Source: Nocardia sp. MH4 | GTDB lineage: Bacteria; Actinomycetota; Actinomycetes; Mycobacteriales; Mycobacteriaceae | DNA: 64,000 nt | Direction of reading: 5' to 3' | Assembly: GCF_019266065.1 (NCBI RefSeq) | Contig: NZ_LPNR01000109.1 | Location: 62,001 to 126,000 of the forward strand | Shown: piece after piece, positions 8,545 through 17,169 of the stretch | Position numbering within the stretch: position 1 is the stretch's first letter | Layout: each line of letters begins with the position of its first letter | Notes under the pieces: generated by a model | What the model was told of the DNA's origin: nothing | What the model saw: the letters and a program-made list of their open reading frames with translations, nothing else | Database searches by the model: none | Program-made: the position numbers and the translations under genes

Positions 8545-9189
8545 ATGACCGACGAGAGCTCCGCGCTGCTCGGCCAGTCAGTGCACCGGCAGATCAGGCA
8601 GATGGTCCTCTCCGGCGAGCTGGCCCCGGGCCGATCGCTCAGCGTGCCCGCGCTGGCGACCCAGCTCGGGGTCAGCCGCAGCCCCGTCCGCGAGGCGGTG
8701 CAGCAGCTGATCTACGAGGGGCTGGCCGTCAGCGCGCCGCACGCGGGCGCCAAGGTGGCCGCCGTCGACGCGGCGCAGATCCGCGATGTCCTCGCGGTGC
8801 GCGCCGCCCTCGACGGGCTCGCCGCCGCCGCGGCGGCCACCCGGCTCACCGAAGCGGACCTGGACAAGCTGGCGAGCATCATCGCCGCCCAGGAGGCCAA
8901 CCTCGACGACGCCACCGACGCGGCCCGCGACGCCCAGCTCGACCTGGAGTTCCACACTTTCATCCGCGACGCCTCCGGCAACAGCTGCGTCGTCGACGAG
9001 CTGGCCCGGCTGGAGGCCAAGGCCCACCTCTACCGCGGCGACCTGTGGTGCTCGGCCCGCAACCGCCGCGTCGCCCTCCGCGAACACCGGCGCATCGTCG
9101 AAGCACTCGAATCCGGGCATCCCGAGTCGGCGCGCACGGCCGCCGAGGCGCACGTGCACGGCCTGCTGACCCGCCTGGGCAGGCGGTGA
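8545..9189 (+). CDS. GntR family transcriptional regulator (FadR/FCD type)
   Basis: 214 residues from ATG 8545, AAAGGA upstream. The N-terminal winged helix shows QMVLSGELAPGRSLSVPALATQLGVSRSPVREAVQQL, the GntR signature. The C-terminal FCD domain has the usual histidines that bind a metal in many members (FHTFIRDASGN, EHRRIVEALESG, AHVH). It lies 30 bases after the oxygenase gene and is the last gene of the operon, so it probably senses the operon's substrate and controls it, possibly through the dyad at 4603-4622. The 3' end, including the stop codon, is inside a 24-bp tandem duplication. Confidence 0.9.
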   Translation: MTDESSALLGQSVHRQIRQMVLSGELAPGRSLSVPALATQLGVSRSPVREAVQQLIYEGLAVSAPHAGAKVAAVDAAQIRDVLAVRAALDGLAAAAAATRLTEADLDKLASIIAAQEANLDDATDAARDAQLDLEFHTFIRDASGNSCVVDELARLEAKAHLYRGDLWCSARNRRVALREHRRIVEALESGHPESARTAAEAHVHGLLTRLGRR

Positions 9190-9221
9190 GCGGTCAGCCT
9201 GGGCAGGCGGTGAGCGCTCAG
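9174..9221. repeat. 24-bp perfect-length tandem duplication at two convergent stop codons
   Basis: Bases 9174-9197 and 9198-9221 are the same 24-mer (beginning CCTGGGCAGGCGGTGAGCG) with a single G/C difference. The first copy holds the stop of the GntR gene and the second holds the stop of the converging AsnC gene. It looks like a recent slippage or tandem duplication event. Confidence 0.85.
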
Positions 9222-9733
9222 CGCGGCTCGCGGTAGGCGGGCGCCTTCGCGGTGCCCGCCGGGGTCAGCGTGCGCAGCAGCGGCATGGTGCGGCGCGCGA
9301 TCACCGTCGACAGCACGATCACGCTGTGCGACCGCACCACCGAACCGGTCCGGTCGATGCTGAGCAGCACGGCTTGCAGGCCGGCGTGTGAGTCGGCGCC
9401 GATCCGGCACAGTACGTCACCGGACCCGGTGGTCGCGTAGGCCTCGAGCACGCCGGGAATGGCCTCGAGCTCGGCGCTGACGGTGTCGAGCGCGCCCTGC
9501 GCGATCTCCAGCGTCACGAAGGCCTGCACCTCGAATCCGGCCGCGGTGACGTCGATCTGCGGGTCGTAGGAGGCGATCACCCCCGACTCCTCCATCCGGT
9601 TGATCCGGGCCTGCACGGTGGCCCGCGCGACCTTCGTGCGGCGCGAGAGTTCGAGGATTCCGGCCTTCTGATACGTGTGCATCGCGGTCAGGATCGCGAG
9701 ATCGAGTTCGTCCAGTTTCGCTGGCGTCCGCAT
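9218..9733 (-). CDS. Lrp/AsnC family transcriptional regulator
   Basis: 171 residues, ATG at 9733-9731. An N-terminal helix-turn-helix (LDELDLAILTAM, LSRRTKVARATVQARINRMEESGVI) is followed by a RAM effector domain (YATTGSGDVLCRIGADS). It is divergent from hppD with 141 bases between the starts, an arrangement common in actinobacteria, where the Lrp protein controls tyrosine/phenylalanine catabolism. By that context it probably senses an aromatic amino acid or keto acid and regulates hppD. It converges with the GntR gene and ends within the tandem duplication. Confidence 0.9.
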   Translation of the reverse strand: MRTPAKLDELDLAILTAMHTYQKAGILELSRRTKVARATVQARINRMEESGVIASYDPQIDVTAAGFEVQAFVTLEIAQGALDTVSAELEAIPGVLEAYATTGSGDVLCRIGADSHAGLQAVLLSIDRTGSVVRSHSVIVLSTVIARRTMPLLRTLTPAGTAKAPAYREPR

Positions 9734-9874
9734 CGAGAGACCTCCGTGCCGTGCGCGGTCGAGTGCTATTCAAATTGTCCACCATCGGGGGTGAATCGGT
9801 AGCTTCTCGTGTCAGCCTGTTCAGGGTTCTCCGGTGTTGTTGCCTAGGTCGGCCGGGGCGAGATTTCCTTGGTC

Positions 9875-11020
9875 ATGACCATTGAGCAGCAGCTCGTCGG
9901 GCTGATCGAGCACGACGACAGCGTCGATCCGTTTCCGGTGATCGGGTGGGACGCGCTGGTGTGGGTCGTGGGTAACGCGACCCAGAGCGCGCACTTCCTG
10001 CAGTCGGCGTTCGGGATGCGGCTGGAGGCCTACTCCGGTCCCGAGACCGGCAATCGCGACCACAAGGCGTTCGTGTTGCGCAGCGGGGGAGCGCGCTTCG
10101 TCGTGCAGGGCGCGGTCGACCCGGACAGTCCGCTCGTCGCCCACCACGACCGGCACGGCGACGGCGTCGTCGACATCGCGCTCGAGGTGCCCGACGTGGA
10201 CCGCTGCATCGCCTGGGCCCGCGACCACGGTGCGCGCATCCTGGTCGAACCACACGACGCGACCGACGAATTCGGCACCGTCCGCTCCGCGGCCCTGGCC
10301 ACCTACGGCGAGACCAGGCACACCCTGGTCGACCGGTCGCGGTACTACGGGCCGTATCTGCCCGGCTATGTCGCGCGCACGTCCACCCATCAGCGGCGCA
10401 CCGCCCGGCTGTTCCAGGCGATCGACCATGTGGTCGGCAATGTGGAGCTGGGCATGATGGACCGCTGGGTCGACTTCTACCGCAGCGTCATGGGATTCAC
10501 GAACATGGCCGAGTTCGTCGGCGACGACATCGCCACCGAGTACTCCGCGCTGATGAGCAAGGTCGTCGCCAACGGCAACCACCGGGTCAAGTTCCCGCTC
10601 AACGAACCGGCCGTGGGCCGCAAGCGATCCCAGATCGACGAGTATCTCGAGTTCTATCGCGGCCCCGGCGTCCAGCACATCGCCCTGGCCACCGGCGACA
10701 TCATCGCCACCGTCGACGCCATGCGCGCCGAGGGCGTCGAATTCCTGCCCACCCCCGACACCTACTACGAGGACCCCGAACTGCGCGCCCGCATCGGGCA
10801 CGTGCGCGTCCCGGTGGCGGAGCTGCAGCGCCGCGGCATCCTCGTCGACCGCGACGAGGACGGCTACCTCCTGCAGATCTTCACCCGACCCCTGGCCGAC
10901 CGCCCCACCGTCTTCTTCGAACTCATCGAGCGGCACGGTTCACTCGGCTTCGGAAAGGGCAATTTCAAGGCCCTTTTCCAGGCCATCGAACGCGAGCAGG
11001 AGGCCCGCGGCAATCTGTGA
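9875..11020 (+). CDS. hppD: 4-hydroxyphenylpyruvate dioxygenase
   Basis: 381 residues from ATG 9875; the in-frame TTG at 9869 is less likely. Two vicinal-oxygen-chelate halves are visible. The catalytic Fe(II) ligands are in the second half: His in QAIDHVVGNV, His in GPGVQHIALAT and Glu in TVFFELIERHG. The C-terminal helix GFGKGNFKALFQAIEREQ is diagnostic for HPPD rather than for hydroxymandelate synthase, although that paralogue is close and cannot be fully excluded. It converts 4-hydroxyphenylpyruvate to homogentisate in tyrosine degradation in the cytosol. It is divergent from an AsnC-type regulator that probably controls it. No homogentisate dioxygenase gene is in the window. Confidence 0.92.
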   Translation: MTIEQQLVGLIEHDDSVDPFPVIGWDALVWVVGNATQSAHFLQSAFGMRLEAYSGPETGNRDHKAFVLRSGGARFVVQGAVDPDSPLVAHHDRHGDGVVDIALEVPDVDRCIAWARDHGARILVEPHDATDEFGTVRSAALATYGETRHTLVDRSRYYGPYLPGYVARTSTHQRRTARLFQAIDHVVGNVELGMMDRWVDFYRSVMGFTNMAEFVGDDIATEYSALMSKVVANGNHRVKFPLNEPAVGRKRSQIDEYLEFYRGPGVQHIALATGDIIATVDAMRAEGVEFLPTPDTYYEDPELRARIGHVRVPVAELQRRGILVDRDEDGYLLQIFTRPLADRPTVFFELIERHGSLGFGKGNFKALFQAIEREQEARGNL

Positions 11021-11177
11021 GTGCCGTTGCTGACAGAAGAACGCGTCGTCGCGCTCATCCATGAATGTCGCCCGCCGATCGATGAGTGCGGCGGAGCGGG
11101 CGAGATCGGTTGCGCGTGGGCGAGGTCGCACCATCGGATACGGTCTCCAGCCCGCCCCACTGGGTAGAGTTTCGGCT

Positions 11178-11702
11178 ATGCGGTTCAAACCTGCGGTGGC
11201 GATCGGGCTGGCGTGCGTGGCACTGGCTGCCTGCGGGTCGGGCGGCTCCGACGACTCCTCGGGTTCGTCGCGGACGCCACCCAAGGTCGCCGCGCTGGGG
11301 CCGTTCGTCGGGGAGTGCGGACATGTCGGTGACGACGAGGTGCGGTCGATCGCCGGTCTCCCGCAGGTCTCGGCGGTGTTCCGCAACGCGGTCGGGTGTA
11401 ACTGGCAGTCGGCGGGCATCGATTCTTCCGTGGTCACCTTCGCCTCCTACCGAGGTAGTCCGATAGATCGAGAGCGGGCCTGGGTGCAGTCCAAGGACCG
11501 CGTCGTCGAGTCGGTCACGGTCCAGGGGCGCACCGGGTTTCAGTCGTACGGAACCAGCTACGGCGCCACCACGTGCGATTTCGCCATCGGGCTCGGCGAC
11601 GATTTCTTCGAGTGGTCGACCTACGGGTACACGGCCCCCGGGCGTGGCCCGTGTGACGCCGCCCGGCAACTGGCCGAACTGACGTTGGGGAGATTGCAGT
11701 GA
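11178..11702 (+). CDS. DUF3558 family lipoprotein
   Basis: 174 residues from ATG 11178. The signal reads MRFKPAVAIGLACVALAAC, giving a clear lipobox LAAC with lipidation at Cys19, then a Gly/Ser-rich tether. The folded part has Cys pairs (GECGHVGDDEV, VGCNWQS, ATCDFAIG, GPCDAA) arranged as in DUF3558 lipoproteins of mycobacteria and nocardiae. Its function is unknown; it is anchored to the outer face of the cytoplasmic membrane. Its GTGA end overlaps the next gene by four bases. The start was chosen because it gives the signal peptide directly. Confidence 0.82.
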   Translation: MRFKPAVAIGLACVALAACGSGGSDDSSGSSRTPPKVAALGPFVGECGHVGDDEVRSIAGLPQVSAVFRNAVGCNWQSAGIDSSVVTFASYRGSPIDRERAWVQSKDRVVESVTVQGRTGFQSYGTSYGATTCDFAIGLGDDFFEWSTYGYTAPGRGPCDAARQLAELTLGRLQ

Positions 11703-12274
11703 CCGGGACGCGCTCACCTCGGCCGGCCGCGCGCCTCGCGGCGATCGCCGTCATCATCGCCGCCGCGGGCACCGCGCTGGCCGGCTGCGGCCGGACGGTG
11801 CCGGGGGCGCCCGCCGCGGTCGGTGAAGGCGGCGGGGGGAGCGCGGTCAACGTCGATTTCGACAAGTTACTGCGTGAGTGTGAGGTTCTCACCGAGGAAC
11901 AGATGGCCGAAGCCGTCGGCGGCGACGCGCAATTCAACGACTCCTTCGTCGGAGCCGTGTGCATGTGGGATGTCGTCGGTGCGCCCGGCGGCGGCGCCAA
12001 GCTGACTTTGAACTGGTACGAGCACGGCTCGCTCAACGTCGAGCGGCAGACGTATCAGAAGCTCGGCTACAACTCGGCGATCACCACGATCCAAGGGGCG
12101 TCCGCGGTCGAGATCCGTCGTCCGGGTGATCCCGACTCCTGTGGTGTCAGCGCCAAAGCCGCCGACGCGGGTGTGGTCGGCTGGTGGATCAACTATCGGG
12201 CGGGGTCCGCCCATCCCGATCCGTGCCCGGTGGCGGCCAAGCTGGTCGAACTCACCTTGAACCGAGCCCGCTAG
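11699..12274 (+). CDS. DUF3558 family lipoprotein (tandem paralogue)
   Basis: 191 residues from GTG 11699, overlapping the preceding lipoprotein by four bases. The signal peptide has a twin-basic start (PRPAARLAAIAVIIAAAG) and the lipobox LAGC, with lipidation near residue 30. The mature domain repeats the pattern of its neighbour (LLRECEVLTEEQMAEAVGG, AVCMWDV, DSCGVSA, DPCPVAAKLVELTLNRAR). The two proteins are distant paralogues, probably co-translated, and may act together on the cell surface. Function is unknown. The gene sits just upstream of the str operon promoter. Confidence 0.82.
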   Translation: MTGTRSPRPAARLAAIAVIIAAAGTALAGCGRTVPGAPAAVGEGGGGSAVNVDFDKLLRECEVLTEEQMAEAVGGDAQFNDSFVGAVCMWDVVGAPGGGAKLTLNWYEHGSLNVERQTYQKLGYNSAITTIQGASAVEIRRPGDPDSCGVSAKAADAGVVGWWINYRAGSAHPDPCPVAAKLVELTLNRAR

Positions 12275-12296
12275 ACTCCTGACCAGGTGCCCCGCT

Positions 12297-12326
12297 TTGA
12301 CCCTCTGCGGGACACACGGGTATCGT
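12297..12326 (+). promoter_or_regulatory. Promoter candidate of the str operon
   Basis: A -35-like TTGACC (12297-12302) and a -10-like TATCGT (12321-12326) are separated by 18 bases, in the expected region for an SigA-type actinobacterial ribosomal promoter. This leaves a leader of about 225 bases before rpsL. Assigned by consensus and position only. Confidence 0.45.
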
Positions 12327-12558
12327 GGATCCCTGTGCCCGGATTGCTACGGGCAAGTTCGTGCGTGAACGTAGGCCAGCGAGAGCGGCCGGTACGTTCC
12401 AGCGTGCCCAGAAAAAGGGCCCTGAGCTGCGCGCGACACGCCCGACCGCGGGTAGAGGAAAACACGGTCGGACGTGCGAGTGAAAGCTCGATGAACTGAA
12501 GACATGTGTTCTGCCCACCGCAATACAAGCCGCAATTACCAATAAGGAAAGCCGGTCT

Positions 12559-12933
12559 ATGCCAACCATCAACCAGCTGGTCCGCAAGGGTCGCCGCGAC
12601 AAGGTCTCCAAGACCAAGACTGCGGCCCTGAAGGGGAGCCCGCAGCGTCGTGGCGTGTGCACTCGCGTGTACACCACCACCCCCAAGAAGCCGAACTCCG
12701 CGCTGCGTAAGGTCGCGCGTGTTCGCCTGACCAGCGCAGTCGAGGTCACGGCGTACATCCCCGGCGAGGGTCACAACCTGCAGGAGCACTCGATGGTGCT
12801 CGTCCGTGGCGGTCGTGTGAAGGACCTCCCCGGTGTCCGCTACAAGATCATCCGTGGCTCGCTGGACACCCAGGGTGTGAAGAACCGCAAGCAGGCCCGC
12901 AGCCGCTACGGCGCCAAGAAGGAGAAGAGCTGA
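12559..12933 (+). CDS. rpsL: 30S ribosomal protein S12
   Basis: 124 residues from ATG 12559, preceded by AAGGAAAG. The sequence is the highly conserved S12: PTINQLVRKGR start, TTTPKKPNSALRKVARVRL, GEGHNLQEHS and VKDLPGVRYKIIRG. S12 lies at the decoding centre. The streptomycin-determining Lys positions (KKPNS and GRVKD) carry the wild-type Lys, so the gene looks streptomycin-sensitive. It is first in the str operon, one base before rpsG. Confidence 0.98.
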   Translation: MPTINQLVRKGRRDKVSKTKTAALKGSPQRRGVCTRVYTTTPKKPNSALRKVARVRLTSAVEVTAYIPGEGHNLQEHSMVLVRGGRVKDLPGVRYKIIRGSLDTQGVKNRKQARSRYGAKKEKS

Positions 12934-12934
12934 T

Positions 12935-13405
12935 ATGCCACGCAAGGGCCCCGCACCCAAGCGTCCGCTGATCAACGACCCGGTCTACGGGTCGCCGCTG
13001 GTCACTCAGCTGGTCAACAAGATCCTGCTGGACGGTAAGAAGTCCACCGCCGAGCGCATCGTCTACGGTGCTCTCGAGCAGGCGCGTGAGAAGACCGGCA
13101 CCGATCCGGTCGTCACCCTCAAGCGTGCGCTGGACAACGTCAAGCCCGCCCTCGAGGTGAAGCCCCGCCGCGTCGGTGGCGCCACCTACCAGGTGCCGGT
13201 CGAGGTCCGTCCGGGCCGCGCCAACACCCTGGCGCTGCGCTGGCTGGTCAGCTACTCCCGCGCTCGTCGCGAGAAGACCATGGTCGAGCGTCTCGCCAAC
13301 GAGCTCCTCGATGCCAGCAACGGCCTCGGCGCTTCGGTGAAGCGTCGCGAGGACACCCACAAGATGGCCGAGTCGAACCGGGCCTTCGCGCACTACCGCT
13401 GGTGA
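12935..13405 (+). CDS. rpsG: 30S ribosomal protein S7
   Basis: 156 residues from ATG 12935, directly after the rpsL stop. It has the typical actinobacterial S7 sequence: MPRKGPAPKRPL start, YGSPLVTQLVNKIL, LDNVKPALEVKPRRVGGATYQVP, and KREDTHKMAESNRAFAHYRW end. It binds the 3' major domain of 16S rRNA and starts assembly of the head of the small subunit. A 150-base spacer without a clear terminator separates it from fusA. Confidence 0.98.
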   Translation: MPRKGPAPKRPLINDPVYGSPLVTQLVNKILLDGKKSTAERIVYGALEQAREKTGTDPVVTLKRALDNVKPALEVKPRRVGGATYQVPVEVRPGRANTLALRWLVSYSRARREKTMVERLANELLDASNGLGASVKRREDTHKMAESNRAFAHYRW

Positions 13406-13555
13406 TTGCCGCCCGGCCCGTCGCTAGTGTCGGCGCCGGAAGGCTTTCAGTCGGGACGCGGCACTTCGGTGCCGCCCCCGGCGTTGACATTGTGACGACC
13501 CGAACCAGGGTCGTTCCCGAGAATCCCAACTAGCTAACGAGCGGGGAAGATTTCC

Positions 13556-15658
13556 GTGGCACAGGACGTGCTCACCGACCTGAACAAGGTCCGCAACATC
13601 GGCATCATGGCCCACATCGATGCGGGCAAGACCACCACTACCGAACGCATCCTCTTCTACACCGGTATCACGTACAAGATCGGTGAGGTCCACGACGGCG
13701 CGGCCACCATGGACTGGATGGAGCAGGAGCAGGAGCGTGGTATCACCATCACCTCCGCCGCTACCACCTGCTTCTGGAAAGACAACCAGATCAACATCAT
13801 CGACACCCCCGGGCACGTCGACTTCACCGTCGAGGTGGAGCGGTCGCTGCGCGTGCTCGATGGTGCGGTCGCCGTGTTCGACGGCAAAGAGGGTGTCGAG
13901 CCGCAGTCCGAGCAGGTGTGGCGTCAGGCCGACAAGTACGACGTGCCGCGTATCTGCTTCGTGAACAAGATGGACAAGCTCGGCGCCGACTTCTACTTCA
14001 CGGTGCAGACCATCAAGGATCGTCTCGGTGCCAAGCCGCTGGTCATCCAGCTGCCGATCGGCGCGGAGAACGACTTCGAGGGCATCGTCGACCTGGTCGA
14101 GAACAACGCCAAGGTCTGGAAGGGCGAGACCAAGCTCGGCGAAGAGTACGAGGTCGTCGAGATCCCGGCCGATCTCAAGGACAAGGCCGAGCAGTACCGT
14201 CAGGAGCTGCTCGAGACCGTCGCCGAGTCCGACGAGTCCCTGCTGGAGAAGTTCTTCGGCGGCGAGGAGCTCTCGGTCGAGGAGATCAAGGGCGCCATCC
14301 GCAAGATGACGGTCAACTCCGAGCTGTACCCGGTGCTGTGTGGTTCCGCGTTCAAGAACAAGGGCGTGCAGCCCATGCTCGACGCGGTCATCGACTACCT
14401 GCCCTCCCCGCTGGACGTCGAGGCCACCACCGGCCACGTGCCCGGCAAGGAAGACGAGCTGGTCACCCGCAAGCCGAACGTCGACGAGCCGTTCGCGGCC
14501 CTGGCGTTCAAGATCGCGGTGCACCCGTTCTTCGGTGAGCTCACCTACGTCCGCGTGTACTCGGGCAAGGTCGACTCCGGCTCGCAGGTCGTCAACTCGA
14601 CCAAGGGCAAGAAGGAGCGTCTGGGCAAGCTGTTCCAGATGCACTCCAACAAGGAGAACCCGGTCACCACCGCGTCGGCCGGCCACATCTACGCCGTGAT
14701 CGGTCTGAAGGACACCACCACCGGTGACACCCTCTCGGACCCGCAGAACCAGGTCGTCCTCGAGTCGATGACGTTCCCGGACCCGGTCATCGAGGTCTCG
14801 ATCGAGCCCAAGACCAAGTCCGACCAGGAGAAGCTCGGCACCGCGATCCAGAAGCTGGCGCGCGAAGATCCGACGTTCTCGGTCAAGCTGGATGCCGAGA
14901 CCGGCCAGACCGTCATCGGCGGCATGGGCGAGCTCCACCTCGACATCCTCGTCGACCGCATGAAGCGCGAGTTCAAGGTCGAGGCGAACGTCGGTAAGCC
15001 GCAGGTGGCCTACCGCGAGACGATCACCAAGCCGGTCGAGAAGCTCGAGTTCACGCACAAGAAGCAGACGGGTGGCTCCGGCCAGTTCGCGAAGGTCATC
15101 ATCGCGGTCGAGCCCTTCGTCGGCGAGGACGGCGCGCACTACGAGTTCGAGAACAAGGTCTCCGGCGGTCGCGTGCCCCGTGAGTACATCCCGTCGGTCG
15201 ACGCGGGTGCCCAGGACGCCATGCAGTACGGCGTGCTCGCCGGCTACCCGCTGGTGAACCTGAAGGTCACCCTGCTCGACGGCGCGTACCACGACGTCGA
15301 CTCCTCGGAAATGGCGTTCAAGATCGCGGGCTCGCAGGCCCTCAAGGAAGCGGCCCGTAAGGCCGGTCCGGTGATCCTCGAGCCGCTCATGGCGGTCGAG
15401 GTCATCACGCCCGAGGATTACATGGGCGACGTGATCGGCGACCTCAACTCCCGCCGTGGCCAGATCCAGGCCATGGAGGAACGCAGTGGTGCCCGTGTCG
15501 TCAAGGCGCTGGTTCCGCTCTCGGAGATGTTCGGTTACATCGGTGACCTGCGGTCGAAGACCCAGGGCCGCGCGAACTACTCCATGGTGTTCGCCCAGTA
15601 CGCGGAGGTTCCGGCCAACGTGTCCAAGGAGATCATCGCCAAGGCGACCGGCGAGTAA
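13556..15658 (+). CDS. fusA: Translation elongation factor G
   Basis: 700 residues from GTG 13556 with GGGGAAG upstream. It is a canonical EF-G: G1 AHIDAGKTTTTE, G2 RGITITSAATT, G3 DTPGHVDF, G4 NKMD, then domains II-V ending in MFGYIGDLRSKTQGRA. It drives GTP-dependent translocation on the ribosome. It has codon use typical of a highly expressed gene (many AAG, GTC, CTC/CTG). It is third in the str operon. A close full-length paralogue is encoded at 19220-21310. Confidence 0.98.
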   Translation: MAQDVLTDLNKVRNIGIMAHIDAGKTTTTERILFYTGITYKIGEVHDGAATMDWMEQEQERGITITSAATTCFWKDNQINIIDTPGHVDFTVEVERSLRVLDGAVAVFDGKEGVEPQSEQVWRQADKYDVPRICFVNKMDKLGADFYFTVQTIKDRLGAKPLVIQLPIGAENDFEGIVDLVENNAKVWKGETKLGEEYEVVEIPADLKDKAEQYRQELLETVAESDESLLEKFFGGEELSVEEIKGAIRKMTVNSELYPVLCGSAFKNKGVQPMLDAVIDYLPSPLDVEATTGHVPGKEDELVTRKPNVDEPFAALAFKIAVHPFFGELTYVRVYSGKVDSGSQVVNSTKGKKERLGKLFQMHSNKENPVTTASAGHIYAVIGLKDTTTGDTLSDPQNQVVLESMTFPDPVIEVSIEPKTKSDQEKLGTAIQKLAREDPTFSVKLDAETGQTVIGGMGELHLDILVDRMKREFKVEANVGKPQVAYRETITKPVEKLEFTHKKQTGGSGQFAKVIIAVEPFVGEDGAHYEFENKVSGGRVPREYIPSVDAGAQDAMQYGVLAGYPLVNLKVTLLDGAYHDVDSSEMAFKIAGSQALKEAARKAGPVILEPLMAVEVITPEDYMGDVIGDLNSRRGQIQAMEERSGARVVKALVPLSEMFGYIGDLRSKTQGRANYSMVFAQYAEVPANVSKEIIAKATGE

Positions 15659-15663
15659 TTCGC

Positions 15664-15695
15664 TTGCCGGGGCCAAGTACGCTTGGCCCCGGCAA
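15664..15695. other. Strong intercistronic hairpin between fusA and tuf
   Basis: Six bases after the fusA stop, the arm TTGCCGGGGCCAAG (15664-15677) is perfectly complementary to CTTGGCCCCGGCAA (15682-15695), giving a 14-bp stem with the four-base loop TACG. There is no T-tract after it. It could stabilise the upstream mRNA end, partly terminate transcription, or mark an RNA processing site that allows extra tuf expression. Confidence 0.7.
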
Positions 15696-15772
15696 CCGGG
15701 CGTCAGCACGACCCCCCTTAATAACCGCACTGCTGCAAAAAAGCACGCACTAACTAGTCCAGGAGGACAACA

Positions 15773-16963
15773 GTGGCGAAGGCGAAGTTCGAGCGGACGA
15801 AGCCCCACGTCAACATCGGCACCATCGGTCACGTCGACCACGGCAAGACCACGCTGACTGCGGCGATCACCAAGGTGCTGGCTGACAAGTACCCGGATCT
15901 GAACGAGAGCTTCGCTTTCGACCAGATCGACAAGGCGCCGGAGGAGAAGGCTCGTGGTATCACGATCAACATCTCCCACGTCGAGTACCAGACCGAGAAG
16001 CGCCACTACGCGCACGTCGACGCCCCGGGCCACGCCGACTACATCAAGAACATGATCACCGGTGCCGCCCAGATGGACGGCGCGATCCTGGTCGTGGCCG
16101 CCACCGACGGCCCGATGCCGCAGACCCGTGAGCACGTGCTGCTCGCCCGTCAGGTCGGCGTGCCCTACATCCTGGTCGCGCTGAACAAGTCGGACATGGT
16201 CGACGACGAGGAAATCCTCGAGCTCGTCGAGATGGAGGTCCGCGAGCTGCTGGCGTCGCAGGAATTCGACGAGGATGCCCCCGTCGTGCGCGTCTCCGGC
16301 CTGAAGGCCCTCGAGGGCGACGAGAAGTGGGCCGAGTCCATCGTCGAGCTCATGGCTGCCGTCGACGAGTCGATCCCGGACCCGGTCCGTGAGACCGAGC
16401 TCCCCTTCCTGATGCCGGTCGAGGACGTCTTCACGATCACCGGTCGTGGCACCGTCGTCACCGGTCGCGTCGAGCGCGGCATCATCAACGTGAACGAGGA
16501 AGTCGAGATCGTCGGCATCCGTCCGGACAAGACCAAGACCACGGTCACCGGTATCGAGATGTTCCGCAAGCTGCTCGACCAGGGCCAGGCGGGCGACAAC
16601 GTCGGTCTGCTGGTTCGTGGCATCAAGCGCGAGGACGTGGAGCGCGGCCAGGTCGTCGTGAAGCCGGGCACCACCACCCCGCACACCGAGTTCGAGGGCC
16701 AGGCGTACATCCTGTCGAAGGACGAGGGCGGCCGCCACACCCCGTTCTTCAACAACTACCGTCCGCAGTTCTACTTCCGTACGACTGACGTGACGGGCGT
16801 TGTGACCCTGCCCGAGGGCACCGAGATGGTCATGCCCGGTGACAACACCGAGATGTCCGTCAAGCTGATCCAGCCGGTCGCCATGGACGAGGGCCTGCGT
16901 TTCGCGATCCGTGAGGGTGGCCGCACCGTCGGCGCCGGTCGCGTCACGAAGATCATCAAGTGA
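15773..16963 (+). CDS. tuf: Translation elongation factor Tu
   Basis: 396 residues from GTG 15773 with the strong ribosome site AGGAGGA. Motifs are GHVDHGKTTLT (G1), RGITI (G2), DAPGHADY (G3), NKSD (G4) and the C-terminal GRTVGAGRVTKIIK. EF-Tu delivers aminoacyl-tRNA to the ribosome. It is the last gene of the str operon and is followed by a strong hairpin terminator. Confidence 0.98.
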   Translation: MAKAKFERTKPHVNIGTIGHVDHGKTTLTAAITKVLADKYPDLNESFAFDQIDKAPEEKARGITINISHVEYQTEKRHYAHVDAPGHADYIKNMITGAAQMDGAILVVAATDGPMPQTREHVLLARQVGVPYILVALNKSDMVDDEEILELVEMEVRELLASQEFDEDAPVVRVSGLKALEGDEKWAESIVELMAAVDESIPDPVRETELPFLMPVEDVFTITGRGTVVTGRVERGIINVNEEVEIVGIRPDKTKTTVTGIEMFRKLLDQGQAGDNVGLLVRGIKREDVERGQVVVKPGTTTPHTEFEGQAYILSKDEGGRHTPFFNNYRPQFYFRTTDVTGVVTLPEGTEMVMPGDNTEMSVKLIQPVAMDEGLRFAIREGGRTVGAGRVTKIIK

Positions 16964-16986
16964 GTCTGTAGACCCACTGACACCGC

Positions 16987-17018
16987 AACGGCGTCGCTCC
17001 CCCGGGAGCGGCGCCGTT
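16987..17018 (+). terminator. Terminator-like hairpin after tuf
   Basis: The arms AACGGCGTCGCTCCC and GGGAGCGGCGCCGTT pair over about 15 positions (one T-G pair) around a two-base loop, 24 bases after the tuf stop. The following TTTCCC is a weak T-tract, usual for actinobacterial terminators. Confidence 0.7.
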
Positions 17019-17169
17019 CGGCGTTTCCCGGGGCTGTCGCGTGGCCACAGCACCAGTGATCCAGCGCGGCGGCCAGTGACGAGATCGCCATGACCTCCGG
17101 GGTCATCGCGGGGCGGCACCACGCTGGGTAGCGTTCGGGAGGGAGATATCCGGTGGATCGGAGGCAGGC

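Noticed and set aside
13424..17122. Minus-strand frame of about 1,230 codons opposite fusA and tuf
   Set aside because: Same effect; the sense genes are certain and the antisense translation is a Leu/Asp/Val/Arg-rich shadow.
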